A DNA stretch of 64,000 nt from Elusimicrobia bacterium GWA2_61_42 (GTDB taxonomy: Bacteria > Elusimicrobiota > Elusimicrobia > Elusimicrobiales > UBA9959), in contig MGTU01000025.1 of assembly GCA_001799615.1 (NCBI GenBank), positions 1-64,000 on the forward strand, given 5' to 3'. This document shows, piece after piece, positions 7,954 to 15,952 of this stretch; positions within the stretch are counted from its first letter, which is position 1; each line of letters begins with the position of its first letter. A program made the position numbers and the translations under genes. Under the pieces are notes generated by a model. That model was not told where the DNA came from. It saw nothing but the letters and a program-made list of their open reading frames with translations, and made no database searches.

Positions 7954-8709
7954 CTATTTATCGATGGGCCCTTCGGCCGGTTTCTTTATGTAGAGCAGGG
8001 CCGAGGCCAGCACCGTGCGGAAATCCATAAGGGCGGTCCTAAGACCCTGGGTTCCGTCCAGGAAACCGAACTTGAGGATATAGGCGGAGAAGAACCGGGT
8101 GAAGGGGCGCAGCAGTACGGACAGGCGGCTGCGGCCTTTGAGGGCGTAGGAGCGGGTGAGGATCTCCGTGTAGAAGGCCAGTTTGCGGCGCTGGTCTTCT
8201 TCGTCCGAATACGGGTAGTGGAGCAGGGGCTCTTTGAGGCGCCCCACCGGGCCGTCGACCTCAAGGCGCTCGTGTACGGGCAGCGGCAGGAAACGGGCGC
8301 AGCCGCGTTTAAAAAGCCGCAGCTGCGTGTCGGGGTATTTGCCGCCGTGCCTGAGCCAGCGGCCGAAATAAAAATTCCGGCGGGGCATTTGGGCGGCGAC
8401 GAAACCCGGCGCGGCGATAAAGCGCCGGATCTCCGCTTTCAGGGAGGAAGTGATCTCCTCGTCGGCGTCCAGGATGAGGATCCAGTCCGAGGCGGCCTGG
8501 TCCACGGCGAACTGCTTGTTGACGTAGACGGCCCGGCTGTTGGGGCGGGAGAATAATTTTACGGGGAAATCCCTGGCGGCCAGGACCGTGCCGTCGGTGG
8601 AACCGCAGTCCACAAAAACTATCTCGTCCGCCCAGGCGGCGCTGCGCAGCGAGCGGGAAAGGTTCTTCTCCTCGTTGTTGGCTATCATGGCGATGGAAAG
8701 CGTGGGCAT
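7954..8709 (-). CDS. Family 2 glycosyltransferase, WaaE/KdtX-like (copy A)
   Basis: A 251-residue GT-A fold enzyme that likely adds a sugar to the LPS core or a related surface glycan at the inner face of the membrane. Visible motifs are SIAMIANNEE, VFVDCGSTDGT, the metal-binding ILDADEE, FYFGRWLRHGGKYPD and LPVHERLEVDG. All are typical of the WaaE/KdtX beta-1,4-glucosyltransferase subgroup. It is the last gene of a five-gene minus-strand operon, 14 nt after the preceding gene. A closely similar paralogue is encoded at 10906-11667, so the operon arose in part by duplication. The exact sugar cannot be read from the sequence. Confidence 0.88.
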   Translation of the reverse strand: MPTLSIAMIANNEEKNLSRSLRSAAWADEIVFVDCGSTDGTVLAARDFPVKLFSRPNSRAVYVNKQFAVDQAASDWILILDADEEITSSLKAEIRRFIAAPGFVAAQMPRRNFYFGRWLRHGGKYPDTQLRLFKRGCARFLPLPVHERLEVDGPVGRLKEPLLHYPYSDEEDQRRKLAFYTEILTRSYALKGRSRLSVLLRPFTRFFSAYILKFGFLDGTQGLRTALMDFRTVLASALLYIKKPAEGPIDK

Positions 8710-8723
8710 AGGTTAACCGCGAG

Positions 8724-9776
8724 TCAGGCGGAAGGCGCGGCGGCCTGTTCGAAGACGGCGCAGGTGGCGGCGGCGAAAGCGGCGGGGCTGAAATCCCTGC
8801 GGGCCCGGGCGCGGTTCTCTTCGCCCAGGGCAGCCAGCCCCGCGGGGTCGGCCAGCAGCGCGGCCAGTTTGTCGGCCAGGGCCTGGAAATCGCCGGGGGG
8901 GACCAGCCAGGGCGCGGCGACGTATTCCGGCAGGCTGCCGACGGCGGAAGCTACCAGGGGTTTGCCGGCCGCCAGCCATTCCAGGGCCGCGCGCGACACC
9001 GCCTCGCTGCCCAGGGACGCGATCACGCCCAGGTCGCAGGAGCTCATGAACCCGAAGGGACCGTCCACCTTGCCGTGGAAAAAAACTTTCTTCTCTATGC
9101 CCAACTCCGCGGCGGTGCTGCGGAGTTCTTCGTATTTTATATTGGCTTCGTAACCGGCGATATGGAATTCCGCGTTCGCCCCGGCGCGCAGCAGCACCGC
9201 GGCGGCTTCCAGGAAGCAGACATGGCCTTTTACCAGGTCCAGGCGGCCCAGCAGGCCCACGCGGTAAGGCTGGCGCGGGGCGCGGGGCGGCAGGGCCGGC
9301 GGGTTGATCCCCTGGCGTATCAGCGCAAGTTTGGCCTTGTCCAGGCCGGCTTTGAGGTAGAGGTCTTCGATGCAGGCGGAAGCGACGATGGTGCGCGCCA
9401 CGGCGGAGAAAGTGAAGCCCGCGGAAGGTTTTTTGGCGTCGGCTTTTACGCGCACGATGGGCAGGCCCAGCAGGTAAGCCAGGGTCTGCGCGCGGCCGGT
9501 CTGGGCCGCCACTACGTCTATTTTTTCATCGCGGATGGCGGAGCGCAGGCGCAGCAGGGCAAGCGGCAGGCGGTGATAGTCTTTGCGGCCGGGGATGGAA
9601 AAATGGGTGAAGCCTTCTTTTACGGCGAAGTCCGCGGCGGCGCTGCCGGCGGGGCAGGCGAAGGTAACGGCGTGGCCGCCGGCGCGCAGCGCCAGGGCCT
9701 GGTCGAAAGCGTAAGCGGCCAGGCCGCTATTCCAGGGGATGTCTATTACGCTTAAAATTTTCAATCGCTGTTTCAT
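8724..9776 (-). CDS. Family 4 glycosyltransferase (copy A)
   Basis: A 350-residue GT-B glycosyltransferase. The N-terminal acceptor domain starts RLKILSVIDIPWNSGLAAYAFDQ. The C-terminal nucleotide-sugar domain has YRVGLLGRLDLVKGH, FHIAGYE and a C-terminal E-x7-E-like motif in SEAVSRAALEWLAAGKPLVAS. The start overlaps the end of the upstream glycosyltransferase gene by 50 nt, implying translational coupling. It probably extends the same surface glycan as its neighbours; donor and acceptor are unknown. Confidence 0.88.
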   Translation of the reverse strand: MKQRLKILSVIDIPWNSGLAAYAFDQALALRAGGHAVTFACPAGSAAADFAVKEGFTHFSIPGRKDYHRLPLALLRLRSAIRDEKIDVVAAQTGRAQTLAYLLGLPIVRVKADAKKPSAGFTFSAVARTIVASACIEDLYLKAGLDKAKLALIRQGINPPALPPRAPRQPYRVGLLGRLDLVKGHVCFLEAAAVLLRAGANAEFHIAGYEANIKYEELRSTAAELGIEKKVFFHGKVDGPFGFMSSCDLGVIASLGSEAVSRAALEWLAAGKPLVASAVGSLPEYVAAPWLVPPGDFQALADKLAALLADPAGLAALGEENRARARRDFSPAAFAAATCAVFEQAAAPSA

Positions 9777-10887
9777 AACATTTAAGGGTCAGGGCCGCCA
9801 TGCGCGGGGAGGAGAAATCCTCGCGGCGGCGGTGCGCTTCGCCCGCCAGGCGCTCGCGCAGTTCATTATCCGCTATCAGCCTGAGCTGGGCGGCGGCCAG
9901 GGCGCCGTGGTCGCGCGGCGCCACCGTCAGGCCGTTGGCGCCGTTCTCTATCACGTCGCCGATGCCGCCGGCGGTGGTGGCTACTATGGGCAGGCCGGCG
10001 TTCATGGCTTCCACCAGCACGCTGCCCATGCCTTCTTCCGCGGAGGAAAGCACGAACATATCCAGCGCGGCCAGGATCTTGTAAGGGTCGCTGCGGTAGC
10101 CGATAAGTTTAAAACGGTCCTGGATCTTGAGCATGCGGGCCAGGTGGGCGGTTTTCTCGGCCAGCGGGCCTTCCCCGGCGATAAGGAAGAAGGTTTCGGG
10201 GGCGTCCTTGAGCACCAGCGCGGCGGCGCGGACCATGTTCTCGGGGTCTTTGTGCGGGACCAGGGCGATCAGCGAACCGGCCCAGAAAGCTTCGGCGGGG
10301 ATATCGAGTTCGGCGGCCAGGGCCTGGCGGGCCGCCGCGCGGTAGGCGGGGAACTCGCCGGGCTTCCAGGGGGTTTCGTCCAGGTCGATGGTGCTGTTGA
10401 CCACCGCCACTTTTTCCTCGGGCACGTCGGCTTTAAGAAGTATTTCCTTTACCGCGTCGGAGATGGCTATGACGCTGTGGGCTTTGGCGTACTTGAAGCG
10501 GGCGGTAAAAGCGCCGGGGATGAAGTCCACGCGGCGGTGGGCGACGCGCACGCAGTCGAGGCCGGCGGAGGCCAGCCAGGAGATGGCGGCGGTGTGGGAG
10601 GTGTGGGAATGCAGCACCGGCGGGGAGCCGGCGGCGGCGCCGAGGTTCTTTACCGCCCGGCGCAGCAGCAGGGCGGAAACGGGGTCCCATTCGAAAAAGT
10701 AGGGCAGGGTAAGCACGGGGAAGCCCTTGCGCTCCGCGGCTTTATGCAGCGGGGAGCCGGCGCGGCAGACCACGGTATTGGCGTGGCCCAGGCGCGAAAG
10801 TTCCTTGGCAAGGTACAGCAGCTGGCGCTGGCCGCCGCGCAGCTCTTTGCCGTCGTCGAGGTGGAATACGGTGAGGCGGTTTTCCAT
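9727..10887 (-). CDS. Family 4 glycosyltransferase (copy B)
   Basis: A GT-B enzyme of about 386 residues. Markers are DDGKELRGGQRQLLYLAKEL near the N-terminus (a glycine-rich acceptor-side loop), SLIALVPHKDPENMVRAA, FLIAGEGPL and an E-x7-E motif in EEGMGSVLVEAMNAGLPIVA. The ATG at 10887 was preferred over an in-frame TTG at 10905; neither has a strong ribosome binding site. It lies third in the glycan operon, 18 nt after the second gene, and overlaps the next gene by 50 nt. Confidence 0.87.
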   Translation of the reverse strand: MENRLTVFHLDDGKELRGGQRQLLYLAKELSRLGHANTVVCRAGSPLHKAAERKGFPVLTLPYFFEWDPVSALLLRRAVKNLGAAAGSPPVLHSHTSHTAAISWLASAGLDCVRVAHRRVDFIPGAFTARFKYAKAHSVIAISDAVKEILLKADVPEEKVAVVNSTIDLDETPWKPGEFPAYRAAARQALAAELDIPAEAFWAGSLIALVPHKDPENMVRAAALVLKDAPETFFLIAGEGPLAEKTAHLARMLKIQDRFKLIGYRSDPYKILAALDMFVLSSAEEGMGSVLVEAMNAGLPIVATTAGGIGDVIENGANGLTVAPRDHGALAAAQLRLIADNELRERLAGEAHRRREDFSSPRMAALTLKCYETAIENFKRNRHPLE

Positions 10888-10905
10888 AAAGGGATATTCT
10901 AACAA

Positions 10906-11667
10906 TTAGAGGGACGGCTTGGCGTGCCCCGGGAAGTCCAGGAAATATTTTACCCCGGCGTCCGTCACGATGCAGAAATCCATCAGGGCCGTCTTCAGCC
11001 CGGGCCCGCCGTCGAGAAAGCCCAGCTTCAGGAAGTAGCCGGAGAGGAAGCGGACAAAGGGGCGCAGCAGCGCTGAAAACCGGGTTTTGCCTTTGAGCCC
11101 GTAAGAGAGGACCAGCATCTCCCTGTAGAAAAGCCTTTTTCTTTCCATGTCCTCCGAAGAGGCGCAGTGGTAATGGTCGAGGGGGGACTTCAGGGCGGAG
11201 ACCAGGCCGTCGACTTCCAGCCGTTCGTGCACGGGGAGGGGGGCGAACCGGGCCGCCCCGCGCCTGAAAAGCCTGAGCTGCGCGTCGGGGTACTTGCCGC
11301 CGTGCCGCAGCCAGCGGCCGAAATAGTAGTTGCGGCGCGGCAGTTTGAACGCCGCGCAGCCGGCCGGGGCGGCGACCGAGGCTTTGATCTCCTCGCGCAG
11401 CTCGGGGGAGATCTCCTCGTCGGCGTCCAGGATGAAGATCCAGTCCGAGGTGGCCTGGTCCGCGGCGAACTGCTTGTTGACGTAGACGGCCAGGCTGTTG
11501 GGGCGGGTAAAGACTTTGGCGCCGGAATTCCGGGCCAGTTCGCCGGTGCGGTCGGAAGAGCCGCAGTCCACCACTACCAGTTCGTCGGCCCAGGCCGCGC
11601 TTTTCAGGGCAAGGGGGAGCTTGGCTTGTTCGTTGTGGGCTATGATGGCTACGGTGACGGTCGGCAT
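10906..11667 (-). CDS. Family 2 glycosyltransferase, WaaE/KdtX-like (copy B)
   Basis: A 253-residue paralogue of the protein at 7954-8709. The two share AAWADE, the VDCGS segment, RPNS-AVYVNKQFA-DQA-SDWI, ILDADEEI, YFGRWLRHGGKYPD-QLRLF-RG-ARF-PLPVHERLEVDG and LGFLDG/FGFLDG near the C-terminus. It probably adds a sugar to LPS core or a similar glycolipid. It follows the methyltransferase gene by 16 nt. The two copies bracket two GT4 genes, which suggests block duplication or recruitment. Confidence 0.88.
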   Translation of the reverse strand: MPTVTVAIIAHNEQAKLPLALKSAAWADELVVVDCGSSDRTGELARNSGAKVFTRPNSLAVYVNKQFAADQATSDWIFILDADEEISPELREEIKASVAAPAGCAAFKLPRRNYYFGRWLRHGGKYPDAQLRLFRRGAARFAPLPVHERLEVDGLVSALKSPLDHYHCASSEDMERKRLFYREMLVLSYGLKGKTRFSALLRPFVRFLSGYFLKLGFLDGGPGLKTALMDFCIVTDAGVKYFLDFPGHAKPSL

Positions 11668-11683
11668 GGCGTGGACGGCGGCG

Positions 11684-12439
11684 CTACTGCTTGCGCGCCG
11701 AAAAGATAAGGTTCTCCCCGAAGAGCAGGGGGAGGGAAAAAAGGCTGGCGCGGATCTCGCGGTTCCTTGCGCGCTGGGCCTGGTCTTTCTCCCTGCGGAA
11801 GGCGATGAACGTGTAGAGCCACATCCAGGGGATATAGACGGCGTAAAGAAAACTTACGGGCTTGATCCAGCTGTACGAGCAGCTTTCCAGGCGGAAGCCG
11901 GTGGTGTGCAGCGCGTAGCGGATCTCGGGGAAGGTGGAGAGGCCTATGTGGTGCAGCGGGTGGCGCGCCGACTCGTTGAGAGGGACGGGGTCTTTATGGA
12001 AGAAGCCGCTGCCGAAGAAGCGCATGCGGGAGCGCAGGGAAACGATGTTGGGCGTGGTAAGCACCAGGCGGCCGCCGGGTTTAAGGACGCGGTGGAATTC
12101 CCTTAAGAGGTGAAAGCCGTTCTCCAGGTGCTCGAAGCCCTCCAGGGAAAATACGGCGTCGAAATCGGCCGTCGGCCAGGGGAGGGACTGCTCCAGGTCG
12201 GCGAACTGGAACTCTATGCCGGGCAGGCCTTTGGCGGAAGGTTCCACGTCGGCGCCGCAGACGGCGTAGCCTTTGGCGGCCAGTTCTATGGCAAAGGCGC
12301 CGGCGCCGCAGGGGGCGTCCAGCAGGCGGGCGCCGGGCTTCAGGCCCAGGCCGGTCATGAAATTAAGGACTGAGCGCTGTATGATGGAAAGCCTGGGTTT
12401 TCCGCCGGCGGGTTTTTGAACGGGAAGGGCGTCGGCCAT
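11684..12439 (-). CDS. Class I SAM-dependent methyltransferase
   Basis: A 251-residue protein with motif I at LLDAPCGAGAFAIELA, an acidic post-I strand (VCGADVEP), LEGFEHLENG and HRVLKPGGRLVLTTPN. This places it in the methyltransferase-11/UbiE-like group. A hydrophobic stretch near residues 200-215 (FLYAVYIPWMWLYTFIA) may be a membrane-association helix. It heads the glycan operon with GGAG upstream of the ATG and TATAGT/TATAAT-like hexamers before that. A role in methylating a glycan or lipid-linked sugar is inferred from context. Confidence 0.85.
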   Translation of the reverse strand: MADALPVQKPAGGKPRLSIIQRSVLNFMTGLGLKPGARLLDAPCGAGAFAIELAAKGYAVCGADVEPSAKGLPGIEFQFADLEQSLPWPTADFDAVFSLEGFEHLENGFHLLREFHRVLKPGGRLVLTTPNIVSLRSRMRFFGSGFFHKDPVPLNESARHPLHHIGLSTFPEIRYALHTTGFRLESCSYSWIKPVSFLYAVYIPWMWLYTFIAFRREKDQAQRARNREIRASLFSLPLLFGENLIFSARKQ

Positions 12440-12523
12440 TTTATCGGGTCTCCAACTGCGGTAATTTATAGAACTATACTAATTTATTATATAGGGGGAA
12501 AAGACGGGGGGGAAGTGGGTAGC

Positions 12524-12597
12524 CGGCAGGGATCGGTCACAACTCCCTGGCTTGAGGGTAACTTTTGTCGGCAGGGATCGGTCACAACTCCCTGGCT
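12524..12597. repeat. Two 29-bp direct repeats
   Basis: Identical 29-bp units at 12524-12552 and 12569-12597 begin CGGCAGGGATCGG and end ACTCCCTGGCT, separated by 16 bp. Each contains a small hairpin (AGGG...CCCT). They share the octamer-plus CAGGGATCG with the adjacent tRNA-Ala T arm. Confidence 0.85.
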
Positions 12598-12717
12598 CGC
12601 CGTCGCTCGCCAGGGGTCGCGACCCCGCCTCCCTGCTGCGGCCTGGTGGCCTCGCAGGTCCGGCTTTCGATCCCTGGCGCAGGCCATGATTATGGCCTGC
12701 TTCACGACCACCAAATC

Positions 12718-12742
12718 AAAAAGCCCCTTGCGGGGCTTTTTT
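12718..12742 (-). terminator. Terminator of tRNA-Ala
   Basis: The hairpin AAAAAGCCCC / CGGGGCTTTTTT with a TTG loop sits 7 nt beyond the encoded CCA. A- and T-runs on both sides make it bidirectional. Confidence 0.85.
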
Positions 12743-12748
12743 GAAATT

Positions 12749-12824
12749 TGGTGGACGTGACAGGGATCGAACCTGCGACCTCCTCCATGCCATGGAGGCG
12801 CTCTCCCAACTGAGCTACACGCCC
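12749..12824 (-). tRNA. tRNA-Ala (anticodon GGC)
   Basis: Read on the minus strand, the acceptor stem is GGGCGTG/CACGTCC with the alanine identity pair G3-U70. The D arm is GCTC...GAGC, the anticodon arm CCTCC-ATGGCAT-GGAGG and the T arm GCAGG-TTCGATC-CCTGT. The discriminator A is followed by an encoded CCA (12751-12749). Confidence 0.96.
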
Positions 12825-12859
12825 GAATATGAAACGCTGACCTGACTGACTGTGAAACT

Positions 12860-12888
12860 ATTATATCGAAATGCGGGGGGAAGTTCAA
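12860..12888 (-). promoter_or_regulatory. Sigma-70-type promoter of tRNA-Ala
   Basis: On the minus strand TTGAAC (12888-12883), a 17-bp spacer and TATAAT (12865-12860) precede the tRNA by 35 nt. This is close to the full consensus. Confidence 0.8.
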
Positions 12889-13007
12889 GTGGAAAGTGGA
12901 AAGGCCGCGCGGCGCCGCCGGAAAGACGCGGCAGGGCGGTTTTTCACAAGCTAATAATTTAATAGAATTAAGGCAGACGCGGATAATGCCGTACGTGTGG
13001 AGAAAAA

Positions 13008-15554
13008 ATGAAAATCAAATCTTTTAACGTTATTCCCAACCTGCCGGACAGCCTCAAGGCGCTGGAGGAACTTTCCACCAACATGTGGTTCACCTGGAAC
13101 TGGGACGCCATAATGATGTTCGTGGGCATCAACGAAGAGCTCTGGCACCGCTCCCACCGCAACCCCAAATGGATACTGGGCACCCTGGCCCCCGAACGCC
13201 TGGACGAACTGAGCAAGGACAATAATTTCCTGGGCAAACTGGCCGAGATAAAGCAGAAATTCGAGAGCTACATAGCCTACAAGGACACCTGGTTCGCCAA
13301 GAACCGGCAGGACCAGGACAAGGACATGCAGGTAGCGTACTTCTCCATGGAGTACGGCATAGGCGAGGGCCTGCCCATCTACTCCGGCGGCCTGGGCATG
13401 CTGTCCGGCGACCATCTTAAATCTTCTTCCGACCTGGGTATGCCCGTGGTGGGCGTGGGCCTTCTTTATAAGAAAGGCTACGTGCAGCAGGTGCTGAACC
13501 GCGACAACTGGCAGGTGGAGCGCTACCCCGAGAACGACTGGTACAACATGCCGGTGCAGATAGTTAAGGACGGCTCCGGCCGCCCGCTGCGCGTGGAAGT
13601 GGACCTGGCCGGCGAAAAGGTGCAGATAGGCATCTGGAAGGTGCCGGTGGGCCGCACTTCGCTGGTGCTGCTGGATACCAATCTCCCCGAGAACTCTCCC
13701 GCCGCCCGGACCATAACCGAACAGCTTTACGGCGGAGACCGGGAAAACCGCATCCGCCAGGAGATCGTGCTGGGCATAGGCGGCGCCCGGGCCCTGGAGG
13801 CCATGGGCATCAGCCCGACGGTGTTCCACGTGAACGAGGGGCACAGCGCCTTCCTGCTGTTCGAGCGCATGCGCCAGCTGATGAAGAACCGCGGGCTGTC
13901 GTTCGCCGAGGCGCGCGAGGTGGTCTGGTCCTCCTCCGTGTTCACCACGCATACCCCCGTGATGGCCGGCAACGAGTATTTCGATTTCGACATGGTCAAG
14001 AAATACCTGGAGAGCTACTCCCGCGAGCTGGGGCTGACCTTCCCCGAGTTCCTCGAGATCGGCAAGGAAGAGGCTTCCTCCATGGGCTTCTGCATGACGG
14101 TAGCGGCCATGCGGCTCTGCGCTTTCCTGAACGGCGTAAGCCTTCTGCACCGCGACGTTTCCCGCGACATGTGGCACAAGATGTGGCCGCAGCTGCCCCG
14201 CTACGAGATCCCGATAGAGGGCATCACCAACGGCGTGCATACCTGCTCCTGGATAAGCCACGAGCATCACCAGCTTTACAGCAAGGCGCTGGCCGGCGGC
14301 CAGAACAACGTGCCGGACTCCTGCGACTGGGGCAAAGTGACCGAGATCGACGACAAGGAATTCTGGGACACGCACATGGTGCGCAAGGTGAAACTGGTGA
14401 AACTGGTGCGCGACCGCCTGAAGCGCCAGCACCAGCGCCTGGGCGCGGACAGGACCATCCTGAAAGAGACGGAGACCGTGCTTAACCCCGAGTACCTGAC
14501 CATAGGTTTCGCGCGGCGCTTCGCCACCTACAAGCGCGCCACCCTCTTCATGCGCGACCTCGAGCGGCTGCTGGAGCTGGTGACCGACGAGAAAATGCCG
14601 GTGCAGTTCGTGTTCGCCGGCAAGGCCCACCAGGCCGACACCCACGGCAAGGAGTACATCAAGGCCGTGGCCAAGCTGTCCATGGACAAGCGCTTCAAGA
14701 ACCGCATCATCTTCGTGGAAGACTACAACATGAACGTGGCCCGCTACATGGTGCAGGGCGTGGACGTGTGGATGAACAACCCCATCCGCCCGCTGGAAGC
14801 CTCGGGCACCAGCGGCATGAAGGCCGTGATCAACGGCGTGATGAACCTCTCCGTGCTGGACGGCTGGTGGGAGGAGGGCTACTCCCCCGACGTGGGCTGG
14901 GCCATAGGCGGCACCGAGGCCTACAACAGCGACGAGGAACGCGATTACGTGGAAGCGGAATCCATCTACAATATCATCAAGAAGGTGGTGGCGCCGCTTT
15001 ATTACGACCGGGACGCCGCCGGCCTGCCGCGCGGCTGGCTGAAGATGATGAAGGCCTGCGTGCAGAAGCTGGTGCCGCACTTCAACACCAACCGCATGCT
15101 GCGCGAGTATTACGAGAAGTTCTATACCACGGCGCACCGCTCTTCCAAAAAATTCGCCGACAATTCCCGCGTGGCCGAGCTGGCGCGCTGGCGCAAAAAG
15201 CTGGAGGAGAACTGGCCCCGCGTGAAAGTGGTGACGGACCAGTTCAAGCCGGAGATGGAAGTGCACGCCGGGGCCAAGATCCCGGTGAGCGCCATCGTCT
15301 GGCTGGGGGACCTGCAGCCGGAGGACGTGGACGTGCAGCTGTACGTCGGCACGGCGGGGGGCGAGGCGCTGTTCAAGAGCGGGCGCGCCGTGTCCATGAC
15401 GCACGACGCGCGCATGGGCGACGCCTACGTCTACAAGGGCGAGATCCCCTGCTACAAGAGCGGCCGGCACGACTTCGCGGTGCGCGTGATGGGCAGGCAC
15501 CCGGACGCGGTGAACCCGCTGATGCCGCTGTTCATCAAGTGGAGCGAGGAGTAA
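13008..15554 (+). CDS. glgP: Alpha-glucan (glycogen/maltodextrin) phosphorylase, GT35
   Basis: Releases glucose-1-phosphate from the non-reducing ends of alpha-1,4-glucans with PLP. The 848-residue protein begins with a DUF3417-like domain (MWFTWNWDAIMMF...NEELW). The phosphorylase core follows with YFSMEYGIGEGLPIYSGGLG, VFHVNEGHSAF, TTHTPVMAGNEYF, GITNGVHTCSW, YKRATLF and FAGKAHQAD. The PLP-lysine segment is ASGTSGMKAVING. GGAG lies 8 nt before the ATG. Long open frames on the opposite strand are shadows of GC-rich codon bias. It works with the GH57 branching enzyme and DUF4912 protein encoded at 46-49 kb. Confidence 0.95.
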   Translation: MKIKSFNVIPNLPDSLKALEELSTNMWFTWNWDAIMMFVGINEELWHRSHRNPKWILGTLAPERLDELSKDNNFLGKLAEIKQKFESYIAYKDTWFAKNRQDQDKDMQVAYFSMEYGIGEGLPIYSGGLGMLSGDHLKSSSDLGMPVVGVGLLYKKGYVQQVLNRDNWQVERYPENDWYNMPVQIVKDGSGRPLRVEVDLAGEKVQIGIWKVPVGRTSLVLLDTNLPENSPAARTITEQLYGGDRENRIRQEIVLGIGGARALEAMGISPTVFHVNEGHSAFLLFERMRQLMKNRGLSFAEAREVVWSSSVFTTHTPVMAGNEYFDFDMVKKYLESYSRELGLTFPEFLEIGKEEASSMGFCMTVAAMRLCAFLNGVSLLHRDVSRDMWHKMWPQLPRYEIPIEGITNGVHTCSWISHEHHQLYSKALAGGQNNVPDSCDWGKVTEIDDKEFWDTHMVRKVKLVKLVRDRLKRQHQRLGADRTILKETETVLNPEYLTIGFARRFATYKRATLFMRDLERLLELVTDEKMPVQFVFAGKAHQADTHGKEYIKAVAKLSMDKRFKNRIIFVEDYNMNVARYMVQGVDVWMNNPIRPLEASGTSGMKAVINGVMNLSVLDGWWEEGYSPDVGWAIGGTEAYNSDEERDYVEAESIYNIIKKVVAPLYYDRDAAGLPRGWLKMMKACVQKLVPHFNTNRMLREYYEKFYTTAHRSSKKFADNSRVAELARWRKKLEENWPRVKVVTDQFKPEMEVHAGAKIPVSAIVWLGDLQPEDVDVQLYVGTAGGEALFKSGRAVSMTHDARMGDAYVYKGEIPCYKSGRHDFAVRVMGRHPDAVNPLMPLFIKWSEE

Positions 15555-15579
15555 GGCGGAACTTTTAAGGCGCCGGGTG

Positions 15580-15607
15580 TTGTGCGGCGCTTTAAAATAT
15601 ATATAAT
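15580..15607 (+). promoter_or_regulatory. Promoter of the cold-shock gene
   Basis: TTGTGC (15580-15585), a 16-bp spacer and TATAAT (15602-15607) give a predicted start near 15614. That leaves a leader of about 57 nt ending in AGAGAGG before the csp ATG. Leaders of csp mRNAs often act as thermosensitive structures. Confidence 0.7.
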
Positions 15608-15670
15608 AGTTTTAACGGCCGGAAACGACCCTGTAGCATCAGTAAAAAAATTAGAGAGGTAAATAAGCAA

Positions 15671-15883
15671 ATGGCAAAAGGTAAAGTAAAGTGGTTTAAC
15701 GACAAGAAAGGCTTCGGTTTCATCATCCCTGAAGACGGTTCCAAAGACCTCTTCGTGCATCACTCTTCAATAACCGGTGAAGGGTTCAAGACCCTGGCTG
15801 AAAACCAGGAAGTTGAATTCGAGACCGAGAACACCGACAAGGGCCCCAAGGCCGTCAACGTGAAGAAAGTCGCGGGCAAATAA
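15671..15883 (+). CDS. Cold-shock domain protein (CspA family)
   Basis: A 70-residue single OB-fold nucleic-acid chaperone. The RNP1 and RNP2 motifs are KGFGFI and DLFVHHSSI, preceded by KVKWFNDKK. The conserved tail [10 protein letters not shown] matches bacterial Csp proteins. It is monocistronic, with its own promoter and a terminator 21 nt after the stop. Its codon use is less GC-biased than that of its neighbours, as expected for a highly expressed small gene. Confidence 0.96.
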   Translation: MAKGKVKWFNDKKGFGFIIPEDGSKDLFVHHSSITGEGFKTLAENQEVEFETENTDKGPKAVNVKKVAGK

Positions 15884-15904
15884 GTCGACTCTCTTAAAAC
15901 AACG

Positions 15905-15935
15905 CCGGCCCCGTTTAAGCGGGGCCGGTTTTTTT
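15905..15935 (+). terminator. Terminator of the cold-shock gene
   Basis: The perfect 9-bp stem CCGGCCCCG / CGGGGCCGG with a 6-nt loop is followed by seven T residues. Confidence 0.92.
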
Positions 15936-15952
15936 GCGGGTGAACTGCGGAG

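Larger units (their letters stand above)
12440..12748. other. Repeat-bearing spacer without a gene
   Basis: No credible coding sequence lies here. It holds the promoter region of the glycan operon (about 12450-12490), two 29-bp direct repeats, and a segment at about 12655-12677. The reverse complement of that segment contains cagggatcgaa and cctgcga, both also found in the neighbouring tRNA-Ala T arm. The tRNA terminator lies at the right end. Confidence 0.6.

Noticed and set aside
12524-12597. Possible CRISPR array
   Set aside because: Only two repeats with a 16-bp spacer, no further units and no cas genes nearby; the Cas4-like nuclease at 19.4 kb is not linked to an array.
12951-15500. 849-codon open frame on the minus strand opposite the phosphorylase
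   Set aside because: It is a shadow of GC-rich third-position bias. Its translation is low-complexity His/Gly/Val-rich and matches no fold, while the plus strand is a complete GT35 enzyme.
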